DNA from: Cryptomeria japonica
Taxonomy: Eukaryota > Streptophyta > Pinopsida > Cupressales > Cupressaceae
Reading direction: 5' to 3'
DNA length: 64,000 nt
NCBI RefSeq assembly: GCF_030272615.1
Contig: NC_081405.1
Location: 27,296,272-27,360,271, forward strand
Shown here: in pieces, positions 43,706-55,286 of the stretch
Layout of the letters: every line of letters begins with the position of its first letter
Position numbering within the stretch: the stretch's first letter is position 1
Position numbers and translations under genes: made by a program
Notes under the pieces: model-generated
Database searches by the model: none
What the model saw: the letters and a program-made list of their open reading frames with translations, nothing else
Told to the model about the DNA's origin: nothing

Positions 43706-45028
43706 TGTAGGTATTTTTCTTTCCTTTCTTTTGAGTTTTTGTTTATGAGCCTTGGTTAATACAGGCATACAAGTGATCCAAATGTTTTGAAAGGTTTTAA
43801 TCTCAAAATCGTGACTCAATAGGTGATTAGTTGTTGAGGTAGATATGACAAGTTGATTTGACCACTTCTATTGAGATATTGAGATAGTCCTAATCTTTGT
43901 TCCAAGGCACGCGTTCTTAGAGATTCTTTATCAAACTTATTTCCACGATCATGTAGATAATCACAATAGCAGTGTAATAATGTGTGATGCTTTAATAAGA
44001 TTTTGCGGTTTATATAAAGGGATTTTCTCCTTTTCAAGATTTTTTTCTAACTAAGCTTCCTCTTTTTTGAACGACAAGAAATGGGCATGCAAGTATTTGA
44101 GAGTTTGCAAGTTTTTGTGATCCTTGTTTGGAGTGCAAAGTTTGGTTATGATAGAACCAAGTCTAATAGGAAGATATATCCTATTAAAGAACCAAGTTGA
44201 TCTGATCTAGCGTTGTAGTTTCGTGATGAAGGATGATAAATCTTGATAAGAAACTATGTTTGAGAGATCAATTATCAAAGATGTTTTGATTATGCACTTG
44301 AGATATTTGGATCCTAAACTTGTTTGAGATGTATACTTGTGAAACCTGTTATGCCTAGTTTTGAATCCATCTAACAGAGATAATATGAGAAGTTTCAAGA
44401 AAAGAGGTGTTCAAAACTATGCTTAAGTTCCTGAAAAGGGGGTGTTTGCTGTCAATTTTGCTGAAGTTTCCCAGAACGCTGAAAGAAAAGAATAGAGCGC
44501 CAAAGTTTACTTCCAAAACGCTATAGTTGAATTACATAACACTATGCTACCCAGTCAAAATGCTAAAGTTTTGACAAAAAACACGGTTCTTTTGACTCAA
44601 AATGCTATTGTTTTGACTCAAAATGCTAATGTCTAGACTAAGAACGTTGAATTTTGAACCTAGAAAGAAAATGTTTAAACTCAGAATGCTAAAGTTTGGA
44701 CTGAGATTGCTATACTATAGGGAGATGTGTAATTCCGAGAGTTTGATGTTTGAAGTTGCAATTTTTGTGTTTGTAATGGATGATATTCTGATTTTGATTC
44801 AAGAACATAGAAGCCAGATTTTAAACAAACAGATTGGCTTTGTGTCAATGGACAACATAAAGTGTATGTTCAAGGCCTTGAAGAAAACCCAAGTTTTTAC
44901 GGGTATATAACATAAAAGACACACCAATCAGTTATATCCTAACCAAATTGGCTTCATTATTATTTCTCAGCCCACATCTTGATACCTTGTCAGCTCACAC
45001 AACCTTGTCACCCCCTAAAGGGCGCCCA
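43706..45028 (-). other. T1 leader with short repeated motif and candidate primer site
   Basis: 44460-44710 carries about ten imperfect copies of a unit resembling gactcaaaatgctaaagttt, spaced 20-30 bp. At 45010-45028 the minus strand reads TGGGCGCCCTTTAGGGGGT next to a TG at 45029, a possible primer site and LTR end. No protein is recognised. Confidence 0.55.
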
Positions 45029-46654
45029 TGTTTTTTCCTTTGCGAGAGCTAGTGGAGTCTCGTTATAAGCCTAGTAATAACCACTCAAAAGTGGAGTGCA
45101 CACATACGCTCAAGAGGGACATATGGTGAGTGTCTTCGAGAGAGATTTTTCCCCCTCCCTGTACTGAGAGAATAATAATGTTTGGAGGTGAATTAGGTAG
45201 CTTCTAGTTAAAAAGTGGTAGTAGTACACAACTTTAATTAGCACTTAGCTTTGAAACTAGGGTTTTGTGGTTGCTTGCATGTTTCATTGCTTCCTTTTCA
45301 ATTTCCTGGTCGATAATAGGTATTGTCACAAATACATTGGGCATAATGCATAAGTGTGAAATTAGCTCACAAAGTACAATTTGTGTCACTACATCTTCAC
45401 AATGCCATTTCGAGAGGATAGTCCTTCCAATAGAACATAAACTAAATTATACTATCTAAGATGTGTTATACCTAGGAAGTCAATATTATATAAAATTTAG
45501 CTAAGACAACTACTACTATTACATCATGTGGGATAAACACTTTTATTATACCTTATCATAGGCATATACACCAATAAATAAAAACTAATACCTAATACAT
45601 ATCAAAATTAGGGTTTTAAACATCCTCCATCTTGAAGTTTTGTAATTCAAAGTTAGTGACATTGAACTTCTCAATTTTCATTCCAAGTGTGATAGCAATT
45701 TCTCTATACTTAAAAATTATTCACCTATATAGACAACCCCACTAAAATAATGATTAATAGAGATCCAAAAATTTATTTCCTCTCACAAATACAATGATAC
45801 TCTATCTTTGATACCAAATAAAAGGAAATAAATCTATTTCTCTACAATAATGTGAAAGGTTACAAAACCTATAATAACTTCAATAGAGTTATAAAATAAA
45901 GCACAAAATTTTTACATTGGGAAACTCTTTTAGGGAAAATCCAACAATAGCAATACTCTCATTATATTATCTCAAAAACTATGATACAATAAGAATATTA
46001 TCATGTTATGAGGATTTTTAACTTAATGTGGAGAAAACCGAATAGCATGTATTGCCATCAAAACCATACTACACTTTATTGTAAGCATCTAATATATTAG
46101 CAAGAAGCACCTAGGAAACTACAAATGATTTTCCAAAACCATGAGCCAAATCCATGGTCAAAATGGTCCAATTGGACCATCTACCCAAATTCATTGAATG
46201 CACCTTTGAGAATAAAATGCAACTCATAATGGCCTTAATCTCTATAGCCAAGGGGTAAAAAATATTTAACCCAAGTATTCTACATAAGTTGGAGCACTAA
46301 TTGGTCTTACAACACCCTTGTATGGAACTATATTTAGCTATTCAAAGATGATCTAGCTAGTCTACTTGTAACTCTTGATTTGGACTCTCTCAAATAATTA
46401 TTATAACACATCCCAAGTGGCAAGACATGTCATACAAGGTATCGCTCAAGGGGTGCACCCCATTCCTTGAGGATCACTAAATATAACTCATTATAAATAT
46501 TAAATATTTAAGGGATTGTAAGGTGTACGACCCACCTAGTAATAACACATGTATGTTGAAATGCATGGCCTCAAAACAAGGTCTTATAATAAGCTTAGAA
46601 AACAAACTTGTATCGGTTCAAGAAGACTCAAAAAATATTTGTGAGGGTTGTAAA
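45029..46654. other. Probable T1 5' LTR remnant and unassigned decayed repeat sequence
   Basis: TGTTTTTTCCTTTGC at 45029 may be the inner end of the T1 LTR, but its outer end was not found. Near 45600-45830 the phrases catcctccatcttgaag and tctttgataccaaat look like a minus-strand remnant around a Met-type primer site. At 46450-46461 there is a 12-bp palindrome GGGGTGCACCCC inside ctcaag...cttgag. No gene is seen. Confidence 0.35.
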
Positions 46655-47796
46655 TGTTGGTATTATGGATGACTTCGTCATGTGTTGCATTGGTTTTGTC
46701 ATTGATATCAACACATATCTTCTTGGAGGTCTACATTGTTGATTTGGCACTATGGTTATATTGGTTTATTGCTAAACCGACACATTATGTTCACCGACAT
46801 GGTTAGTGGCTATGCACAGTCACCGATATATGTTCACCAACATGATATATTGTTCACCAGTAGTGATGATGACTTAGTATCATCTGGAGATCATTTGGTT
46901 ATGTCGAAAACATGAATTGGATGTTTGGATTTGGTGTTTTTCTTATTGGTCTAATCGAGTTGATAGATTTGCCTTTACTAGTAGATAGGTCTAGGTTATG
47001 GATTGGTACATGATATCTATTCCAGATCAGCACATCACGTCTTGGAAATGGTTTATTGATTAGATAATGTGGTAAATGCATTGAGCCGACATATTGTATC
47101 GCATCAAGACTTATTTGTAATTGATTTAATTGTAATATCCTTAGTGGGCCGACCTCATGTATAGGTCTTAGGTTTTGTATATATGATTGTAAGATCTTAT
47201 TGAAGATCGATAATGATGAGTGTGTACGAATATTGAAGAGCGAAAATAAGAAGATCCTTGTGCAAATCACACAGACATTATCTGAAGGTTGAAGGAAAGG
47301 TTATGAAGGTGTTTGACACTCATGTCGAGAGCTTAAACTAGTACTGAATCCAACATTGCAGATGCTATTATGAGGTAGTGCATTATTATTGGATTTAACC
47401 ATCCAATTGTAGTCAGTGTGACTCCTATTTTGTGATTGAGCAGTGAGCTCTAGGCGGTTGGTCTTTCTGCATGTGCAGACCCCATTTGTATACACTTACT
47501 ATCTGTAGTAGTATCATCTGATTGTGGGTAAGGTTTCCCACCGTGGTTTTTTTCCCTTACAGGGTTTCCACGTCAAAATATGTGTGTCATGTGTTGTGGA
47601 TGTTGTTTCTCTTTTTGTTTCATGCATTAAGTTACACCGGTACTACTATAATTGTTAAACCGTTTTACCGACATTTAAAGTTTGTTTACTGACACTGAGT
47701 TTAAGTTGGAATAATTTGCTTTGGTTTATAATTCATTGACAACTGGTTCATAACTGATTCACCCCCCCTCTCAGTTGTCCTTCCCAGTTCCTAACA
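46655..47796 (+). repeat. Copia C 5' LTR
   Basis: 1142 bp with accgacat/ccgacaca-like repeats at both ends and a short C run before CTCTCAGTTG. It pairs with 52291-53449. Confidence 0.93.
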
Positions 47797-47798
47797 AT

Positions 47799-47810
47799 TG
47801 GTATCAGAGC
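47799..47810 (+). promoter_or_regulatory. Copia C primer-binding site
   Basis: TGGTATCAGAGC, complementary to the 3' end of initiator-Met tRNA as is usual for plant copia elements, two bases after the LTR. Confidence 0.92.
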
Positions 47811-47853
47811 TAAGTTCTCTTTTTGCAAAAGCCTAACAGCTTGAGAAGATCCT

Positions 47854-48700
47854 ATGGCAACAAATATTTTCAGGAAGAATAGTCTGAAACTTGATGGAAC
47901 TAACTATGGTATATGGAAGATTAGAATGGAAACACATCTAAACTGCATTGGAAGAGATATATGGGATGTTACTAAGAATGGCTATGTTGGTCCTACTTCG
48001 AATCAACCTCATCCACTGACTTTGGCTAAGGACTTGGAGAATGATTGCAAAGAAAGAGAAGCACTTCTGAGCGCATTATTAGATCAACAAATCATGGGAT
48101 TATCAAACTGATCTATTGCTAAAGCTATTTGGGATAAATTGGAAACATTGAATGAAGGAGATACCACTGTTAAAATTGCAAAAATGGAATGTTACCGGGT
48201 CAGGTATGAAAATTTTTAAATGGAAGAAGATGAAAGAATTTCTGCATTTATGGAATAGTTAATGAAATTGTTATGGGAATACAATGTTGTGGAGGATCTT
48301 TAAGTGAAGATGAAATTGTGTCTAAAGTTTTAAGAGCTTTGCCACCGGCTTACAAAATGAAAGTGATTGCTATTAATGAGTTGAGAACAATGCCTAATAC
48401 ATCAGTTTCTAGAGATACCTTGGTTGGAAAACTTTCTGCATTTGAGCTTGAGGAATTTGGTCCTGTTGCTACAGTCAAGACTGATTTAGCTTTCAAAGCA
48501 TCATCATCATCATCTGACAAAACAAATTGGAAAGCACTTTATGCAAAAGAACTTGAAGATATGAGAAGAGAAAATGAAGAACTTGAAGCTCACTATTTGC
48601 AAGGAAGATGCCTAAAGGTCCAACAAGAAGTAAGTATGAAGGTAAAGCACCTTTCAAATGTTTTAATTGCAATAAAGTTGGTCATATAGCATCTAGGTGT
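47854..48700 (+). pseudogene. Copia C gag
   Basis: The start MATNIFRKNSLKLDGTNYGI is followed by WKIRMETHLNCIGRDIWDVT, the copia gag signature. Stops fall at 48109-48111 and near 48220 and 48256. The frame then shifts twice: KVLRALPPAYKMKVIAINEL, then knuckle CFNCNKVGHIASRC (48656-48697) in the pol frame. The knuckle has intact CX2CX4HX4C spacing. Confidence 0.85.
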
Positions 48701-51700
48701 CCTGATAGATATGCAAGATTAAGGGAGGAAGCAAAAACAACATATAAACCTAACCCTGAATACCAGAGATACAAATTTAAGAAAAACAGAGATAAGTCAT
48801 GTTACTATGCAGATGAAGGTGTTACAAATGACTCAGATGAAGATCCAGCAGATAATGGATGGGCATTTTTTGCAATAAAAGAAGATCAACCGACACATAT
48901 TGTCAAACCGATAGAGCAGGCATTGACAACAAAAATTGAAGAAAATGATGAATGGATTATAGATAGTGGATGCTTGCATCATATGTCTAGTGATAAAAGC
49001 AAATTCTTATCATTTCAGGAAATTCATGGAGGTCTAGTAAGATTTGGAGATGATAAAGGTTGTTTAATCAAAGGAAGAGGCACTATATCTTTGGATGGTA
49101 AGCATAATACTGACAATGTTTATTATGTAGAAGGTTTAAAGCATAATATTTTGAGTGTTGGTCAGTTAGTGGAAAAAGGATTTCAGTTACAATTCAAGAA
49201 TGGAAAATGCAAAATCATAAATAGAACTGGATTGGAGATTGCAACCGATAATCAGACTAAAGGTAATATCTTTCACTTGAATACCAATGATAAGACATGT
49301 TTGATTGCTCACATTGATGAAAGATGGTTATGGCATAAAAGACTTTGTCATGTGAATTTTGATTGCATTGTAAAGATCAGTTCAACTAAGGCAGTAAGGG
49401 ATTTACCTAAGATTGTGAAACCTCATAATCTAGTATGTAAGGAATGTAAAATGGGAAAGCAAGTTAGAACAACATTTAAGAGCATTACTGAGAAATCCAA
49501 TAATACTCTTGATTTAATTCATATTGATTTATGTGGTCTAGTAAGAACAAGAAGTCTTCAAGGAATGTGTTGGGTTACTTTTCTCAAGGAGAAATCAGAA
49601 GCTTTTGGAAAATTCAAGATATACAAGGCAATGGTAGAGAATGAAACTGGCAAGAAAATCAAATGTTTGAGATCTTATCGAGGAGAATTTACATCTAGAG
49701 AAGTTAATGCATTCTGTGAAGTGAATAGAATCAAAAGACAACTATCAGCACCCTGGACACCCCAGTAAAATGGAGTTGTGGAAAGGAAGAACAAAACTAT
49801 TCTGGATGCAGCAAGAACCATGTTGATGGAAGCAAATCTACCTCATATGTACTGGAAAGAAGCAATGAACACAACAGTTTATACTTTCAATAGAGTTCAC
49901 ATCAAAAGTGAAACCGGTAAGACCTACGTTATGAACTATGGTTTGGTCATACTCCTACTCTTAAATACTTCAGAATATTTGGAAGCAAATGTAATATTAG
50001 AAGAGATGAGTATATTGGTAAATTTGATCCTAGAAGTGATGAAGGAATATTTCTTGGTTATTCATCTAGAAGCAAGGCATATAGATGTTATAATAAAAGA
50101 TTGCAGAAAATCATTGAGAGTACTAATGTGAAGATAGATGAACATTTTAGAGGAGATTCAAGATCTGTAGAACTGACAATTGAAATGATTATAAATGAAC
50201 CGACACAAATTGCACCGGTACAGTGTGAAGATCCAATCACACCGGCATCATCAGAAAACTCAACTGTGACTGAAGAACAACAGCCCGTGAATGTAAATCA
50301 GAATAAACCCAGGTATGTAAGATTGAATCATTTAGAGAATCAGATAATTGGAAATAAGAATCAAGGTGTTATGACTAGAGGAAGATTGGCAAATGAAGAG
50401 GTATGTTTAATTTCTCAAGTTGAACCAGCATCAATTGTTGAAGCATGTCAAGATAAACATTGGATAAAAGCAATGGAAGAAGAATTAGAACTAATTGAAA
50501 AGAATAATACTTGGACATTAGTTCCCCGGCCTAAAGACAAAAATGTAATTGGAACTAAATGGGTATATAGAAATAAACTTAATGAAGATGGTGAAGTAAT
50601 CAGAAACAAAGAAAGATTAGTTTGTAAAGGTTATTCATAGAAAGAAGGAATTGATTGTAATGAAACCTTTGCACCGGTAGCCAAAATTGAGGTAGTTAGA
50701 CTATTTCTTACATTTGCAGCTTATAAGAACTATAAAGTTTATCAAATGGATGTAAAATGTGCATTTTTGAATGGAGATCTTGAGGAGGAAGTTTACATTG
50801 AACAACCTGATGAATTTTCTTTGATAGATAACAAGGATATGATTTGAAGGTTAAGGAAAGCTTTATATGGATTAAAGCAAGCTCCTAGAGCTTGGTATGC
50901 TAGATTGGATAAATATCTTTTAAAGCTTGGTTACACAAAAGGTAATGCTGACAACAATGTGTATTACAAAGTTACCAATGATGATATTTTGGTTATTGAA
51001 GTAGTTGTGGATGATATCATTTTTGGAGGTGAAGAAGAATTATGTAAAGACTTTGCTAACCAGATGCAAAAAGAATTTTAAATGTCTATGATTGGAGAGA
51101 TAAAAAATTTCTAGGTTTGCAGATTTCACAAACAGATAAAGGTATATTCATATGTCAAACAAAATACCTGAAGGAATTCTTGAAGAAATTTGGTATGGAA
51201 AACTCCAAACCGATAAGTACTCCTATGACTACAACTGATAAATTAACATCGAAGGATATTCAACTCCTATTAATCCGACAAGGTACAAATCTATGATTGA
51301 AAGGATTACTGTATTGGACACAAACCAAACCTGATATAATGAATGCAGTATGTATTGTTTCAAGATTTCAAAGCAATCCTAAAGAAAATCATGAATCGGC
51401 AGTTAAAAGGATTTTCCGATACCTACAAGGCACAACAAATCTTGGTTTATGGTATCCTAAGGATGAAAAGTTTGAGTTATGTGTATACACAAATGCAAAT
51501 TGGGCAGGAGATGTAGATGACAGAAAGAGTACCACTAGCGGTGCATTCTTTCTTGGCAGAAGATTGATTTCATGGATCAACAAGAAGCAGACTTGTACAT
51601 CATTATCTACAACAGAATCAGAATATGTTACAACAACAACTAATTGTACCCAGGTATTATGGATCAAGCAAATGTTGAAGGATATAAAGGTAAAATGCAA

Positions 51701-51956
51701 AAAACCAATAATTATTTATTGTGACAATTCAACAGCAATTGATATATCAAAGAATTCGGTTTTTCACTCTAAGACAAAACATGTTTCTATTAAGTACAAT
51801 TTTCTGAAAGAGAATGTTGAAGCAAATGAAGTGAGATTGGTTTATGTGAATACTAAAGAACAAATTGCAGATATCTTTGCAAAGCCTTTGCCTATTGAAA
51901 CATTTGAATATCTTAGAGATCAGCTTGGGGTAATTTCCCCACCGACAAAGACTTGA
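48701..51956 (+). pseudogene. Copia C pol: protease, integrase, RT, RNase H
   Basis: Protease WIIDSGCLHHMSSDKSKF (48952 on), WHKRLCHVNF, integrase LIHIDLCGLVRTRS with GMCWVTFLKEKSEAF. About 20 residues of the integrase start region (TDD...M) are deleted after RSLQ. A stop TAA at 49766-49768 falls at the PQ-NG site. A shift occurs near 49925, then [42 protein letters not shown] and [12 protein letters not shown] further shift near 51110 leads to an open RNase H (51297-51956) with VYTNANWAGDVDDRKSTTSG, YCDNSTAIDISKNSV and ADIFAKPLPI. Non-functional. Confidence 0.88.
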
Positions 51957-52290
51957 ATAATGAAGATTGGCATCAAACTGACAGAAACTAACAGAAAAAT
52001 ATTTTTTCGGCTTTGATGAAGGAGAGTTATTGCTCAGGGGGAGAAGTTGGTTGTATGTTAAGTTTTGATTCTTAACTACTTTGGCATTTGATGTCAAAGG
52101 GGGAGAGATATCTATGGAAAAACTTTGTACTTTGGGGAGAGATGTATTTTTGGTTTTGGTTTCTGTTTTGGCACAGAACTTTGTATTGATCTATTTTGGG
52201 AGATTGTTGGTTTATTGGTTTTTGGCATTCTATTTTTGACACTTGGATGTTTTTCCATCTAGTGTTGTCATCAATGCCAAAGGGGGAGAT

Positions 52291-53449
52291 TGTTGGTATT
52301 ATGGATGACTTCGTCATATGTTGCATCGGTTTTGTCATTGATGTCAACACTTATCTTCTTGGAGGTCTACATTGTTGATTTGACACTATGGTTATATTGG
52401 TTTATTGCTAAACCGACACATTGTGTTCACCGACATGGTTAGTGGCTTATGCATAGTCACCGGTATATGTTCACCAGCAGGATATATTGTTCACCAACAA
52501 TGATGATGACTTAGTATCATCTGGAGATCATTTGGTTATGTCGAAGACATGGATTGGATATTTGGATTTGGTGTTTTTCTTATTGGTCTAATCGAGTTGA
52601 CATATTTGCCTTTACTGACAGATAGGTCTAGGTTATGGACCGGTACATGATATCTATTCCAGATCAGCACAACACGTCTTGGAAATGGTTTATTGATTGG
52701 ATAATGTGGTAAATACATTGAGCCGACATATTGTATCGCATCAAGACTTATTTGTAATTGATTTAATTGTAATATCCTTAGTGAGTCGACCTCATGTATA
52801 GGTCTTAGGTTTTGTATATATGATTGTAAGATCTTATTGAAGATCGATAATGATGAGTGTGTATGAATATTGAAGAGCGAAAATAAGCAGATCCTTGTGC
52901 GAATCACACAGACATTATCTGAAGGTTGAAGGAAAGGTTATGAAGATGTTTGACACTCATGTCCAGAGCTTAAACCAGTACTGAATCCAACATTGCAGAT
53001 GCTATTCTGAGGCAGTACATTGTTATTGGATTTAACCATCCAATTGTAGTCAGTGTGACTCCTATTTTGTGATTGAGCAGTGAGCTCTAGGCGATTGGCC
53101 TTTCTGCATGTGCAGACCCCATTTGTATACACTTACTATCTGCAGTAGTATCATCTGATTGTGGGTAAGGTTTCCCACCATGGTTTTTCCCCTTACAGGG
53201 TTTCCACATCAAAATCTCTGTGTCATGTGTTGTGGATGTTGTTTTTCTTTCTGTTTCATGCATTAAGTTACATCGGTACTGCTATAACTGTTAAACTATT
53301 TTACCAACATTTAAAGTTTGTTTACCAACACCGAGTTTAAGTTGGAATAATGTGCTTTGGTTTATAATTCATTGACAACTGGTTCACAACTGATTCACAC
53401 CCCCCCCCCCCCCCCCCCCGCTCTCAGTTGTCCTTCCTGGTTCCTAACA
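52291..53449 (+). repeat. Copia C 3' LTR with long C tract
   Basis: 1159 bp. It matches the 5' LTR except that the C run is 20 bases (53400-53419) rather than 7. It is preceded by cctcagg/gctcagggggag (about 52034), gtcaaagggggagag (about 52096) and gccaaagggggagat (about 52276). Confidence 0.93.
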
Positions 53450-53454
53450 GTAAA

Positions 53455-55286
53455 CTAACAAGGGAAAAAATTAATAGCCTTAATTTAAAGTTTGGCTTGC
53501 TTGATGGGAAGGGCTTTGAAATTCTTTAAAGGCTGTATCTGTGACTTGTAATTAATGAAGGAGAGCGCATATTTGAGCATCTTCAACATGATGGCTCTTT
53601 ATAATATTAAGCACTACAAATCATAATAAAATAATTATTTTCATTTCCTTGGGAACTTGCTTAAACTCATCCACAAATTTATTGCCTTCCTTGTAAGTTC
53701 CACTTAATTGCTTGCCAAACTGCTCCAAAAAGGTTGTAGTAGAGAAATCACAATGTTCCACCACTCAATCTAGTTGATTGTCATCAAAAGATATTGCTCT
53801 AGATTTCAAATCCAACTAACAAGGTAGATAGTTCCTTTGTGAGAAAGGAATGACGTATTTAGGACATGGCTCTAGATTTCATATCCAAGTGACAAGGTGG
53901 ATAGTTCCTTTGTGAGAAAGGAACGACATATTCAAAAGAATTAATTTCTCATTATTTCTAAAGGAGAGTTGTCCCACAAGACATTAGAAGTGATGTGAAT
54001 AAGGTTAGAGAGAACCATGATACAATCAAAACATTTGAACACTTTGTTCTAACCAACCTAGAAATTAGACCATGTAAGCCATGATTTGTATGTGATGCAT
54101 TTCCAATAAAAATCTGAATTTGACAAACCTAATAGCATTCAAAAATAGAACCAAACTTCACTCTCTTACAACACACCAATATGTAAACATGTATAACCCA
54201 ATCAACAAAGAGACAAAAGTTATCAACAAGCTAATGTCCTAACACCATTCTCTTCAATGCGTGAACTTTAATACCAACCAAGCAGCCATCAATATCAGAA
54301 GAATCCACACAACATGATGGTTGTGTTCTTCTATATAAACAACAATAATATTAAACAAGCTTAACAAGAATACTATTAAAATACTCATGCAACCAATATC
54401 CCATCTTCATGCAAGGTGGCGAGCTCAATAGGCAGTATGAGGCCAAATCATCTTATTTTAGACTTGTAACAAGAAAACCAAAGATCATTAACCTCTTCTA
54501 AACAAATGATATAGAAGAGGACAAAATAATGGGCAAGAGCCTTTATATATTCTTAGAAATAACATTCATGTGAGAAGATCCTAATGACGAACTGTATCTG
54601 TGTCTGCCTAATTGTCATTTATTAGCACCGTGGGCGTTTTCAAATTTTACCGACAACCCAAATAAAATTCTTTCAACTGTTAAACAAAATTACCAATTTG
54701 AATGTGGCAAATTATGCATTCAATGTAGGTCACATTGAATAAATTATGAAAAGATCCTAGACAATGTAAAAACGGGTTTCCACTATGCATGTGATGTGCA
54801 TTAAATGGCACAGTAAATTAAGCAGGTAATCTGAAGTCTTGAAGGAAGAGAAGATGCTACTGACTACGAGGATGACTCGCAGAACTACGAAATTAACCAG
54901 ACCAGTGGGCATTGAAGTTGATGAAAAAGTGGGTCAGAGAAAAGGCAAAGAAAAAAGAAAAAAATAGGGGTTAAAGGAGTGTGTTATACTTAAAAAGGAC
55001 GAGATCCACCTACAGCAGGCACAGCCTATGCAAGTCAATGGTTGGGCAGTTCTTGCCTGGTTTTTGACTTTTTCTGTTTTTATCTAGAAGCTCACGGCTT
55101 CAATTTAGATAGACCCTCTGCTAGATTTGATTTTGAGTTGTACTCTTCACGGATCTTTGCACCATTTCCGCTTCCCCTGTTTTCCCCCTTTGTTGCTGTC
55201 AAATTTGGTGAGGAGTTCAGAGGTGCAGACCCCATATATATGAAGTTCCCCTCGGTTTAATTCCCTCACAACGTCGTCTTCCTTAG
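53455..55286. other. Intergenic and presumed promoter/5' UTR of the kinase gene
   Basis: No gene was recognised up to about 55000. A 63-bp duplication lies at 53798-53933. The last few hundred bases before ATG 55287 become C/T-rich (ttccgcttcccctgttttccccc), as in many plant 5' UTRs. A tatata at 55234-55239 lies only about 50 bp before the ATG, probably too close to be the TATA box. An upstream open frame at 55042-55260 ends before the gene start. Confidence 0.5.
53798..53933. repeat. Tandem duplication upstream of the kinase gene
   Basis: Two copies, about 53798-53860 and 53871-53933, share gctctagatttcaaatccaa-type starts and end with cctttgtgagaaaggaa followed by a/cgacgta. They are separated by a 10-bp spacer. 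Confidence 0.85.

Larger units (their letters stand above)
1..45028 (-). mobile_element. T1: decayed Tat-like Ty3/gypsy retrotransposon, interrupted by Copia A and Copia B
   Basis: Reading the minus strand from right to left gives leader, gag, CHHC knuckle, aspartic protease, G-patch, linker, RT, RNase H, a second RNase H and integrase. This is the domain order of the plant Tat branch (Tat, Ogre, Retand). T1 sequence occupies 1-2783, 32723-34791 and 42244-45028; the pieces rejoin in order once Copia A and Copia B are removed. The integrase runs off the left edge, so the 3' LTR lies outside the window. All domains carry stops or frameshifts, making this the oldest layer here. The right limit is set by a candidate primer site next to a TG at 45029 and is uncertain. 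Confidence 0.8.
46655..53449 (+). mobile_element. Copia C: full-length Ty1/copia (sirevirus-like) element
   Basis: LTRs of 1142 and 1159 bp start TGTTGGTATTATGG and end TTCCTAACA. Target duplication gtaaa is perfect at 46650-46654 and 53450-53454. Gag, protease, integrase, RT and RNase H are present with several frameshifts and stops. The primer site is intact. It lies about 1.8 kb upstream of the kinase gene. Confidence 0.92.

Noticed and set aside
55234-55240. tatata as TATA box of the kinase gene
   Set aside because: Only about 50 bp before the ATG, leaving too short a leader. The real start is probably upstream; not callable from sequence.
55042-55260. 72-codon frame just upstream of the kinase
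   Set aside because: No homology; probably 5' UTR or promoter. It could be an upstream ORF, but the transcription start is unknown.
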